Positions 7,352-14,987 of a stretch of 27,682 bases of DNA are shown here, piece after piece. How positions within the stretch are numbered: the first letter of the stretch is position 1; each line of letters starts with the position of its first letter. Both the position numbers and the translations under genes were made by a program. Under the pieces are notes generated by a model. The model was not told the origin of the DNA. It made no database searches and was given only the letters and a program-made list of their open reading frames with translations. Source of the stretch: Saprospiraceae bacterium UBA6168 (GTDB lineage Bacteria; Bacteroidota; Bacteroidia; Chitinophagales; Saprospiraceae); assembly GCA_002435785.1 (NCBI GenBank), contig DIUC01000043.1, positions 64,250 to 91,931 of the forward strand. Direction: 5' to 3'.

Positions 7352-7384
7352 GTTCAACAAAAAGGAAACGGGATTTTGTTGAAC
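7352..7384. repeat. 11-bp perfect inverted repeat in a divergent intergenic region
   Basis: GTTCAACAAAA (7352-7362) and TTTTGTTGAAC (7374-7384) are separated by 11 bp. It lies between the lipoprotein gene (-) and the penicillin-binding protein gene (+), so a terminator role is unlikely. Its centre-to-centre geometry, about two helical turns, would suit a dimeric regulator binding site, but that is inference. Confidence 0.5.
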
Positions 7385-7445
7385 TTGCAGCTTGTTTTCC
7401 AACGCTGTTGATTTCGTGAAATTACCCAATCAAGTAAAGTGACGA

Positions 7446-9866
7446 ATGCAGCCAAATCCGTCAAAGAAGGTCGAACGAACAAAAACCGCCATGCAAAAAG
7501 ACCAATTGTTGTCCGGGTTGAAAAACAGGTTGACAAAACTGAATCCTGTACCGTTGAGGTGGCGGGAGCGCTATTGGCAATTCCAAGGCAGCAGACCGAT
7601 ATTGGCCAAAACCCTTTTGGCCACCAGCCTACTTTTCTTGTTGATGCTGGCCTTTTCACTCATTTTCGTCCTCCTGCTGTTCAATGGTGGGTTCGGGCCG
7701 CTACCCGCCACCGCCTCCCTGAAAAAGATTGACCACAACTTGGCCTCCGAAGTATATTCGGCGGATGGCGTGTTGCTGGGCCGATATTATTTCGAGAACC
7801 GGCTGCCCGCCAAATTGGAGGAGATTCCAGATTGTTTGAAAAACGCCATTGTTGCCGCAGAGGACGACCGGTTTTTCGAGCACAATGGCATTGATTACAG
7901 GGCCTTGGGAAGGGTCTTCTTCAAAAGTATTCTCCTACAGGAAGACGAATCGGGCGGCGGCAGCACCATCACACAGCAGTTGGCCAAGAACCTTTTTCCC
8001 CGAAAAAAATTCAGGCTGTTCAGTCTCCCCATCAACAAAGCCAGGGAAATGGTCATCGCCCGGCGGCTCGAAAAAGTATATGACAAAGCGGAAATACTCA
8101 CCCTTTACCTCAATACCATTCCGTTCAGCGGCAATGTTTTTGGGATAAAAAGCGCTACCAGCCGCTTCTTTAACACCACACCAGACCAACTAAAACCTGA
8201 GCAAGCTGCTTTGCTGGTCGGGATGCTCAAAGCCACCACGGCCTACCACCCCGTAAGAAACCCGGAACGCTCCATGTTGCGGCGGAACGTCGTGCTGGCA
8301 AGAATGGAAAAGCAAGGCTTTTTGTCAAAACCCGAACTGGACTCCCTTCAGCAATCGCCGCTGGCACTCAACTACAAAATGCGGACGCACACCGATGGGA
8401 TGGCGACTTATTTTCGGGAACACTTGCGCATGGAGTTGGAAAAAGAATTGGCCAAATACACCAAGGCGGACGGCAGCGCTTACAACCTTTACACTGATGG
8501 GTTGAAGATTCACACGACCATTGATTCCAAACTGCAGCAGTTTGCGGAAAAGGCAGTTGAAAAAGAAATGCGGAAAATCCAAGGCAATTACTTCCGGTCC
8601 GTGAAAATGGATAAGAGTGCCTTGTCTTATGGCTCTGAGAACCTGCTCAAACAACAAGTGAAATTGTCGGACAGGGTGCAGGTACTGCAAAGCCAAAAAG
8701 CCGACAAAGAAGTGATTGCCAAAGCGGTCAGCACGCCCGTGAACATGACCATTCTGGATTGGAAAACAGGCAAGGACGTGGACACTTTGCTTTCGCCAAT
8801 GGATTCGGTCAAGTATTACCTCTCCCTGCTGAACGCAGGTTTTGTTGCTGCCGATTACCACACCGGACAAATACTGGCTTGGGTCGGCGGCGTCCACTTC
8901 AAATACACAAAATTCGACCACGTAAAGTCCCGCCGCCAGGTCGGCTCCACCTTTAAGCCCGTGCTGTATGCACAGGCATTGCGAAGCGGGATAGACCCCT
9001 GCAAAAACTGGCACGACAAACATATCACCTACGAGGAGTTCGACAACTGGGCTCCCAAGAACGTGAACGACGAATACGGCGGGTACTACAACATGGAAAA
9101 CGCCTTGGTGCGCTCCGTCAACACCATCGCCGTGCAGGTTATTTTGGAAATGAAGGTGGACTCCGTGCGGGAGATGGCCAAGCGGATGGGGATTTTTTCC
9201 CCTATCCCCAAGGAAGCGGGAATTGCCCTTGGCGGGGTTGACCTGTCGCTGTATGAAATGGTCAACGCATTCTCGACCATCGCCAACCGGGGAAAGCGGC
9301 CAGTGCTTCACACGGTCACAAAAATCGAGACCAATGATGGCGAGGTCCTGCAAGGATTTGAAGGGCCAAAACCCAAAAGCTTTGCCGCTGCCATGTCGGA
9401 AATGCACGCCGACATGATGCGCCACTTCTTGGTTAAAGTCATCGAAAGCAACCACGGAACTGCCCACCGTTTGCGCAGCCTGTTTACGTTGCCAGTGCCC
9501 GTGGCAGGCAAGACCGGCACTTCCAATGACAACCGGGACGGTTGGTTCATCGGCTTCACCCCTAACCTTGCGCTGGGGGCTTGGGTCGGTGGCGAGCACC
9601 CGCAGGTGCGCTTCAACGAAACAAGAATGGGGCAAGGCTCCAGCACGGCCATGCCCATCTGCACCAACTTCCTCAACCAAGTGTACACCGCAAAGCCTTA
9701 TGAGAAATGGCTGAAAAACAAGTTCCCGGAATTGGATAGCATCACGCTGGATAGGCTGGATTGTTATGGCCTTCGGCACCCGAAAGTAGATTCGATTTTG
9801 GTGGATTCCATCGTGATGCCTAAGGCGACAGCTGTTCCGGTGTTGGGGAGTATTAAGGAAGATTAG
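7446..9866 (+). CDS. class A penicillin-binding protein (bifunctional transglycosylase/transpeptidase, PBP1A type)
   Basis: An 806-residue inner-membrane enzyme that polymerises lipid II and cross-links the glycan strands. Order: cytoplasmic tail (1-50), one membrane segment (about 52-81), GT51 glycosyltransferase domain (about 95-290) and transpeptidase domain (about 440-745). GT51 motifs are EDDRFFEHNGID with catalytic Glu139/140, GGSTITQQLAKNLF, and KAREMVIARRLEKVYDKAEIL..YLN. Transpeptidase motifs are Ser501-Thr-Phe-Lys504, Ser557-Val-Asn559 and Lys689-Thr-Gly691. All essential residues are present, so it should be active and beta-lactam-binding. A second ATG at 7491 would remove 15 residues and cannot be excluded as the true start. 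The gene stands alone. I give no symbol because the Bacteroidota paralogues are not reliably mapped to mrcA/ponA. Confidence 0.95.
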   Translation: MQPNPSKKVERTKTAMQKDQLLSGLKNRLTKLNPVPLRWRERYWQFQGSRPILAKTLLATSLLFLLMLAFSLIFVLLLFNGGFGPLPATASLKKIDHNLASEVYSADGVLLGRYYFENRLPAKLEEIPDCLKNAIVAAEDDRFFEHNGIDYRALGRVFFKSILLQEDESGGGSTITQQLAKNLFPRKKFRLFSLPINKAREMVIARRLEKVYDKAEILTLYLNTIPFSGNVFGIKSATSRFFNTTPDQLKPEQAALLVGMLKATTAYHPVRNPERSMLRRNVVLARMEKQGFLSKPELDSLQQSPLALNYKMRTHTDGMATYFREHLRMELEKELAKYTKADGSAYNLYTDGLKIHTTIDSKLQQFAEKAVEKEMRKIQGNYFRSVKMDKSALSYGSENLLKQQVKLSDRVQVLQSQKADKEVIAKAVSTPVNMTILDWKTGKDVDTLLSPMDSVKYYLSLLNAGFVAADYHTGQILAWVGGVHFKYTKFDHVKSRRQVGSTFKPVLYAQALRSGIDPCKNWHDKHITYEEFDNWAPKNVNDEYGGYYNMENALVRSVNTIAVQVILEMKVDSVREMAKRMGIFSPIPKEAGIALGGVDLSLYEMVNAFSTIANRGKRPVLHTVTKIETNDGEVLQGFEGPKPKSFAAAMSEMHADMMRHFLVKVIESNHGTAHRLRSLFTLPVPVAGKTGTSNDNRDGWFIGFTPNLALGAWVGGEHPQVRFNETRMGQGSSTAMPICTNFLNQVYTAKPYEKWLKNKFPELDSITLDRLDCYGLRHPKVDSILVDSIVMPKATAVPVLGSIKED

Positions 9867-9885
9867 TTTTGAGGAATGTTCAATT

Positions 9886-9917
9886 AAAAAAACAATGCCA
9901 TCCCCAGGCGGGGACGG
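9886..9917 (-). terminator. candidate intrinsic terminator of the 9960-10952 gene
   Basis: Read on the minus strand, a GCCGTCCCC..GGGGATGGC hairpin (9917-9897) is followed four bases later by seven T residues (9892-9886). It lies 43 bp past the stop of the minus-strand gene. It may also attenuate transcription from the penicillin-binding protein gene, but the T-run orientation favours the minus strand. Confidence 0.55.
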
Positions 9918-9959
9918 CACGTGGATTAAACCTAAAAAACCAAATGAAAACAATTTCCA

Positions 9960-10952
9960 TTATCCTTCCACAGCTTCCATCAACTGCACTTCAAATTCCG
10001 CAGTAACGGTACCCGTGTTTTTTACAATCAAATAAGTATCGCCGGGCGACCAACCAGCTTCGGCGACCGTGCCCTCTCCGGTTTCGTTGGGAAGCACGGT
10101 GACTTTGACGGTATTGTCGGCGGCGGAGGGGTTGGTGGAAAAGAAGAACTGCAATTCCACCAAGTCCGAATTATTGGTAAAAGTAAACAACCCATTGGCG
10201 TTGAGTTGCAATTTTTTTGGCAAGGCGATAGCCATCGTAAAGCCTCCTTCTACGGTGCCGGATGTGTTGAAAATGGAGTCATTGTCGTTCACCGGTTTGC
10301 GCAGCATCGGCAGGTCAAAGTATTTTTCGACCTCGGTCGGGTTTGTATAGTGCATGGCCATGAACGTACCGAGGTGCTTGTACATGAGGTTAGCCAATTC
10401 CTTCCGGCTCTTTTCCAGGAGGTCAGCATTGGCTCCTACGGCACTCTTCTTCTGCCTTTGCACTTCCCGGGCAGCATCGAGCAGGTCATATTTTTCCTCC
10501 ACGTCCGCCATCGTATCCGCCAGTTGTGGATAAGGTTCCATCGAATCTTTTAGCGCCTGCACGGCATTGATGCGTTGGTCATATCCTCCTTCGTAAAACG
10601 GCTTTCTTTTATTTGGGAAAATGGCCGTATCCTGCACGCTGCCTTCCGGGAAAAAATTGCGCACTTTTCCCTCCCAAAATGCTATCCAAGTTGTACGAAG
10701 CTGAAGAAGAAGACTAGTAAGTTCTTGCGTCAAGCTTTTTTGCGACCCGCCAACCGCCGTCCGCTTGGACATCAAGCTGCGGTAATTTAATAATTGGGCA
10801 TGGAAAACCGTGTAAAGCGCCAGAATGACTGGGTCGGTAAGGTAATTCGATAGGCGGGCATCATGGTCGTTGGCAAAGTCCAACATTTTCTTTTTGGACT
10901 GCCTTGTGTTGACTTCGAAGGTGTTGATGAGATAACTCCAGAGCCGTTTCAT
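9960..10952 (-). CDS. uncharacterised protein, helical N-terminal half and beta C-terminal half
   Basis: I do not recognise this 330-residue protein. The frame is open from an ATG at 11015, but the ATG at 10952 (MKRLWSYLINTFEVNT) is preferred: the extra 21 residues overlap low-complexity upstream DNA and look non-coding. Residues 1 to about 200 are predicted helical and charged, with many Leu/Arg/Glu and no signal peptide. Residues 220-330 switch to short beta strands with Gly/Asn/Thr turns (SGTVEGGFTMAIALPKKL, ADNTVKVTVLPNETGEG, WSPGDTYLIVKNTGTVTAEFEV), resembling a small beta-sandwich. There is no nucleotide-binding motif, metal cluster or membrane span. It is probably cytoplasmic. The neighbours give no functional clue. 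Confidence 0.75.
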   Translation of the reverse strand: MKRLWSYLINTFEVNTRQSKKKMLDFANDHDARLSNYLTDPVILALYTVFHAQLLNYRSLMSKRTAVGGSQKSLTQELTSLLLQLRTTWIAFWEGKVRNFFPEGSVQDTAIFPNKRKPFYEGGYDQRINAVQALKDSMEPYPQLADTMADVEEKYDLLDAAREVQRQKKSAVGANADLLEKSRKELANLMYKHLGTFMAMHYTNPTEVEKYFDLPMLRKPVNDNDSIFNTSGTVEGGFTMAIALPKKLQLNANGLFTFTNNSDLVELQFFFSTNPSAADNTVKVTVLPNETGEGTVAEAGWSPGDTYLIVKNTGTVTAEFEVQLMEAVEG

Positions 10953-11344
10953 TGTTTTTTTAGTTTTAAGTTTGCTACAGGTCAGAAATCCAAGGAAGAT
11001 GTCCTTTAAGACCACCTAACCGCATCGTTCGGGCATAAAAGAGCGCTGAGCGATAAACTGATTAACGAAAGGAGTTTTGCTGGGTTTCAGATTTTTAAAT
11101 TTTTTTTTTAATTTTTTGAAAACCTCCAAATTCATTTAAAAAGCGCCCAAATTCAGGAAAAACCCCACAAACTAATCCAGTGCTCAACAAGAACTTTCGT
11201 GTTGTGTATTTGACGGTCAAAATGGCACTTTACAAGTTCTTTACGAAGTTGGAGCGATTTTCTAAGGGTTTGGTAGGTGGATTTTGGGCTGAGGGGGCTT
11301 TTTTGCGTTTACTTGGGCAGGCAAAGAGTCTCTATTCTGTTAAA

Positions 11345-11415
11345 AAGCCCTTCCAAGTTTCTAAACCTTGAAAGGGCTTCCGAAGATTTCCGAAATCTTA
11401 AAGATTTCGGAAATC
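11345..11415. repeat. two adjacent palindromes downstream of the T9SS gene
   Basis: The first hairpin pairs AAGCCCTTCCAAG (11345-11357) with CTTGAAAGGGCTT (11367-11379), with one mismatch. The second pairs GATTTCCGAAATCTT (11385-11399) with AAGATTTCGGAAATC (11401-11415), perfect around a single central A. The second contains the TCCGAAAT word used in the rnpB P12 arm, and the first contains CTAAACCTTGAA, also found at 323-334. They lie past the stop of the convergently placed minus-strand gene and could terminate it, but no strong T-run follows. Confidence 0.65.
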
Positions 11416-11447
11416 TGGCCAACAAAAAAATCACCGTGAATTGGTCA

Positions 11448-11468
11448 AATGACTAATGACCAATGACC
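11448..11468. repeat. three tandem heptamers, same family as the rnpB insert
   Basis: AATGACT, AATGACC and AATGACC follow one another and end 7 bp before the stop codon of the 11476-13902 gene. Their reverse complements (GGTCATT, AGTCATT) are the unit that fills the rnpB insert at 6065-6113. Confidence 0.75.
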
Positions 11469-11475
11469 GCAATCC

Positions 11476-13902
11476 CTACTTCCCATACACCACCTTCAGC
11501 AATTTTCCCGCCTCGCTCATTTTCCCATCCACCCGGAAGCTGATGAAATAGGGAGCAGCCACCTCGTCCCGCAAATCCAATTGAATGGTGCCGAGCGGTT
11601 CCGTCAGGTATATCTCCCGGATTATTTGCCCTAAAACATTCACCACGATAAGGCGCAGTTCTTTGTATGGCTTATTGATTTTATAATCTACCGTCACCTC
11701 GTCAGCACTTGGGTTTGGGTAAATGCGGAACTTGGCGAGGTCGTCCTTCGTCAATAAAAGTTCGTCGCCCAAACCCTCCCATACCCTGAAATGGTCGAGG
11801 CCCGCCTCCACGACGTTGGGAGTGCCGTTGCGGTCAGAGGCCGTGAAGCTGATGCGCATATCATCCGTGATTTCAATGAAATCGGCAAGGTTGAAGGTAT
11901 CGGCAGCCGTCCATTCCTGCACATTGTCGGCATCGGTTGCCAAGACCATTAGCACCACATTTGTCAAGCCGTTGCTCACGCTAACCACCAGCGAGTCGTT
12001 GGCGGCGTTGTTGGAGATGGCGTTGTACCACCAATAGTCGAAGGTCAGGAGCGGTCGGTTGTAGCGGCTCCGCAACTGCATGGGGGGAGAAGTGAGGCGG
12101 GTTTCGCCGTTGTCCACCTGGTCGTCGTGGATGAGCACACCTTGGTTGCCGGTGACGTAGGCGTGGTTGCCGGGGTCGGCGGGAGAGTCGCCGTTTGGGG
12201 TGAACTGCTGGTTGGCGGCCCGGATTCCGACGGGCTTGCCCCGTTCCCAAAGGCCATTGGTTGCGGTGCTTTCCACCTGCCATCCGAGGTCGTTGTTGAA
12301 GTCGTCCTCGTAGCCGCTGGATAGCTTAAAAAGGTGGTCTTGGGTGACAAAAATATCCAGCGAATCGCTCAAGTTCTGGTAACCCCAACTGCCTATATAA
12401 AGTGCGTATTTGCCCAAAAGCACGTTCAAAAATTCAAATCTGCCATTGGCATCCGTAATTGCCTCATAGCTAAAATCCTTGTTTTCAAGTAGAATAGAAG
12501 CTCCCGCAATGGGCTGCTGTGTCTTTTCATCCACCACCGTACCTATGTGCGTGAAAAAGGGCAACGGCCCCATCTGTGCGTTCAGCATCGTGATTTCTCC
12601 GGCTACCAATTGCGCCTGTAAAATCAAACTGTGGTAGCCCTTTGCAGTAAACTTTACGGAGAAAAGGCCCTCTGTAGATTGCCCTGTTTTGTATTCCCCT
12701 GTAAAACTGGTGGTGGCAACATTGGCATCCCCTGACAAGATTTGCACCTCAACCCCGGTAAGAGGCATTCCTGTTACGCCGTTGGTTACTTTTCCGGTCA
12801 AATAGGCCGCACGAGGATAGGTGGGCTTGAAAATAAACAGCCCGTTTTCGATGTCGGTGGCCGCAATCAACCCCGAAGGAAAATATGGGTATGCTCCCCA
12901 ACAGCCATGAAAACCATTGTCGAATTCCGTACTGGTGTCAAAGGATTCCACCTCGATGAGGTTGTCGGGGCGGGTAGCGTCCACGACCACACAGCCATCG
13001 GTATAGTTGGAAATGACGATGTAGTTGCCGATGGCGTGTGCATTGTGCGGAATGACGCCAGTGCCAAGGGTGGCTTGTGGCCGGAACTCATCGAGCAGCC
13101 TGATGTTGTCGAGGTTGGTCACGTCGAAGGCAGCGGTTGGCGCATTCGCCCGCTCATCGGTGGTGTACAGCACGGAGCCGTCCGCATTCGCCCACACGTT
13201 GTGGCAAAACTCGAACGGCGTTTTCTGCGTGGCCAGCAATTCCGGCGACAGCTTGTCTGAAACATCGTAAACACTGAATTGTCCCTTGTAAATCTCGGCC
13301 GTGTAGAGCAGGTTGTTTTGGACAAAACAATCGTGGGCATAAATCGGGGGCGTGTAGCCCACAAACTGCGGCTGCCCCGGCACTGAAAACAAATCTAGGA
13401 TGATTGGGCCGCCGCTGTTCTGGTCGCAGCCGGAGAGGTAGCAGTAGCCCTCCTCGTCAATCCAGAGGTTGTGGCAGGTATAGAGCGAGTCGGTTTGGCC
13501 GGGCAGCACGGGCCGCCAATTGTTCCAAGTCACGCCATTTGGCAAGCCAGAAAGGTCAATGATTAATAGCCCCTCCGTCGTGCCGGGCTGGTCGGCGGTC
13601 ACGTAGGCAAAATGCCCCCAAGTCTTGAGGTCACGCCATGTGGATTGGCCGCCGGGTATGTACTGGATTTCTGTCGGGTTGGCTGGGTCGGCGAGGCTGA
13701 CCACCGACACACCGCCCCTCAGTCCTACCAATGCGTATTCCGTGCCATCGGGAGCGGTATAGCCCCATACGTCATTGGCCAAGGAAACATAGTCGAGGTG
13801 GGAAATGAGTTCGAGTTGCTTTTGGGAAAAAAGGGGTGAAAATGCCCCAAGAAGTCCAAGCACCAAGCAGAGCTGTTTGCGGAAAATGGAAAGCTGTTTC
13901 AT
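11476..13902 (-). CDS. T9SS-exported choice-of-anchor B family protein with carboxypeptidase-like domains
   Basis: An 808-residue secreted protein. The start is ATG 13902 (MKQLSIFRKQLCLV); an in-frame upstream ATG at 14091 would run through heptamer repeats and the previous stop region and is rejected. Order: signal peptide (1-26, ending SPLFSQ). Then a beta-propeller-like region (about 27-375) with LVIVD-type repeats (VSVVSLADPANPTEI, GLLIIDLSGLPNGVTWNNW, CVVVDATRPDNLIEV) typical of the choice-of-anchor B family. Two carboxypeptidase-regulatory-like beta-sandwiches follow (about 380-545), then a jelly-roll-like segment (about 550-715), and a T9SS type A sorting domain at the C terminus (YPNPSADEVTVDY... 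to VVYGK). The protein should cross the outer membrane by T9SS and be cell-surface attached or released. Ligand and purpose are unknown. Confidence 0.92.
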   Translation of the reverse strand: MKQLSIFRKQLCLVLGLLGAFSPLFSQKQLELISHLDYVSLANDVWGYTAPDGTEYALVGLRGGVSVVSLADPANPTEIQYIPGGQSTWRDLKTWGHFAYVTADQPGTTEGLLIIDLSGLPNGVTWNNWRPVLPGQTDSLYTCHNLWIDEEGYCYLSGCDQNSGGPIILDLFSVPGQPQFVGYTPPIYAHDCFVQNNLLYTAEIYKGQFSVYDVSDKLSPELLATQKTPFEFCHNVWANADGSVLYTTDERANAPTAAFDVTNLDNIRLLDEFRPQATLGTGVIPHNAHAIGNYIVISNYTDGCVVVDATRPDNLIEVESFDTSTEFDNGFHGCWGAYPYFPSGLIAATDIENGLFIFKPTYPRAAYLTGKVTNGVTGMPLTGVEVQILSGDANVATTSFTGEYKTGQSTEGLFSVKFTAKGYHSLILQAQLVAGEITMLNAQMGPLPFFTHIGTVVDEKTQQPIAGASILLENKDFSYEAITDANGRFEFLNVLLGKYALYIGSWGYQNLSDSLDIFVTQDHLFKLSSGYEDDFNNDLGWQVESTATNGLWERGKPVGIRAANQQFTPNGDSPADPGNHAYVTGNQGVLIHDDQVDNGETRLTSPPMQLRSRYNRPLLTFDYWWYNAISNNAANDSLVVSVSNGLTNVVLMVLATDADNVQEWTAADTFNLADFIEITDDMRISFTASDRNGTPNVVEAGLDHFRVWEGLGDELLLTKDDLAKFRIYPNPSADEVTVDYKINKPYKELRLIVVNVLGQIIREIYLTEPLGTIQLDLRDEVAAPYFISFRVDGKMSEAGKLLKVVYGK

Positions 13903-13919
13903 CAAAAAAGTATTTTGAA

Positions 13920-14011
13920 GTGACGAGTGACGAGTGACGAGTGACGATTGGGGGCATCGGTATTCGGTAACTGTTGCACCCAATCGTAAATCGTCACTCG
14001 TAAATCGTAAA
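13920..14011. repeat. inverted heptamer repeat arrays between two minus-strand genes
   Basis: Four perfect copies of GTGACGA (13920-13947) face four copies of TCGTAAA/TCGTCAC (13984-14011). TCGTCAC is the exact complement of GTGACGA, so the arrays can pair across a roughly 36-bp spacer; TTGGG (13948-13952) and CCCAA (13979-13983) extend the stem inward. The array starts 17 bp upstream of the 13902 ATG and ends 3 bp from the stop of the next gene, filling nearly the whole intergenic gap. Confidence 0.85.
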
Positions 14012-14014
14012 TCG

Positions 14015-14836
14015 CTACGGTGTCGGCACCAGCACGTATCCGTTTTGGGCGATGTCGCCAAAGTCATCAAAATCAATCCAGAGGTAGCCATTGCTGCCCC
14101 ACTCCGTGCCCCACGAGCTTAGTATTTCAAAGGCTTCCAGTTCGAGGTTGTAGCCCACCACCATGAACGGCAGCGTGATGCGCTCAGCGGTGGAACCAAT
14201 GGCCGACCAGAATCGGGTATTGGAAACGCCTTCAAAACTACGTGGCACGTTCATCTCCACGATGACGGGATTGCCCCGCATCAGCGCTTTTTGCACTTCA
14301 AAGACTTTTTGTGGTTCCCGGTGGGTTTCCTTGAAAATCTGGAGGTAGTTGGTAATCCGAAACTTGCTGGAAGCGCTGGAAGTGTTGGGGATTTTTGGCG
14401 AGTCGTAGGGCATTACGTCGGCACTGACCGTTCCATCCGTCACGAGGAAGCGCAGGCCGTTTTTGATGTCTGGCTTGCCCTCTTTGACGAGGTTCAGTGC
14501 CACGAAGTCGGGGCTGAGGTTTACTTTATAGTTCTTCCGGTAATTGGCATAAAACTCCATGCAGGCCGAGAGGATATAACTGGTGAGCGTGCCCCGCTCG
14601 CCCACTTTTCGGGGAGGCATAAGATAGGTCTTGATGCTTTGCTCGTTCATCATGGCCTTGGCATTGGAGCCGAGGCCGGGCATGGTGACCATCAATTGGT
14701 CAATCATTTCTGGTGCGCTAATGCCAATGGCCATCCCCTTTATGGTAAAATCGGGCGGGATGCTGTCGGTTTGGGCGGAAATTTTTGCGGAGAAAAGAAA
14801 AAAGAGCAGGCCAATCAGCGGAAAACGGGTTTGCAT
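14015..14836 (-). CDS. secreted papain-fold (C1-like) protein, catalytic residues replaced
   Basis: A 273-residue protein with a signal peptide (1-21, ending AKISAQ). The C-terminal half has a clear C1 peptidase signature: PFMVVGYN (223-230) followed by SSWGTEWGSNGYLWIDFDDF (240-259), which in papain-like enzymes surround the catalytic His and Asn. Here the His position before VVGY is Leu222, and the Asn of the usual NSWG is Ser240. At the N-terminal helix, where papain has CGSCWAF, the best alignment is GERGTLTSYILSACMEFY, giving Leu84 at the nucleophile. All three catalytic positions therefore look lost. It could be a binding or scaffold protein. The stop codon abuts a heptamer array. The fold call is good; inactivity is inferred from motif alignment. 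Confidence 0.8.
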   Translation of the reverse strand: MQTRFPLIGLLFFLFSAKISAQTDSIPPDFTIKGMAIGISAPEMIDQLMVTMPGLGSNAKAMMNEQSIKTYLMPPRKVGERGTLTSYILSACMEFYANYRKNYKVNLSPDFVALNLVKEGKPDIKNGLRFLVTDGTVSADVMPYDSPKIPNTSSASSKFRITNYLQIFKETHREPQKVFEVQKALMRGNPVIVEMNVPRSFEGVSNTRFWSAIGSTAERITLPFMVVGYNLELEAFEILSSWGTEWGSNGYLWIDFDDFGDIAQNGYVLVPTP

Positions 14837-14987
14837 TTAATATGATTTTGTTTCAAAATAAGAAGCTAAGCTTTAACGCCCAATGATGGGGTTTTTGTTT
14901 TCCGAAGGGAAAAATTTGGCTTGCTAAAGTCACTTTAACATTTGGGCGACAAGGAAGGTGACAAGAGGCGTTTCCGCCAAACCCAGC

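Larger units (their letters stand above)
10953..11475. other. long intergenic region with tandem palindromes and heptamer repeats
   Basis: About 520 bp, very AT-rich around 11070-11160 (long T and A runs). It holds two adjacent hairpins (11345-11415, listed separately) and three heptamers at 11448-11468. A 63-codon frame at 11180-11371 runs into the first hairpin and is not accepted as a gene. No structured RNA that I can name was seen. Confidence 0.5.

Noticed and set aside
8325..9953. 542-codon open frame antisense to the penicillin-binding protein
   Set aside because: The + strand frame carries all GT51 and transpeptidase motifs. The antisense frame is His/Val/Phe-rich with no domain and is a by-product of codon bias.
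11180..11371. 63-codon + strand frame in the long intergenic region
   Set aside because: It ends inside a palindromic element, has no supported start signal and no recognisable feature; treated as chance.
13903..14091. N-terminal extension of the choice-of-anchor B protein
   Set aside because: The extension would translate the heptamer arrays and overlap the preceding gene's end; the ATG at 13902 begins a normal signal peptide.
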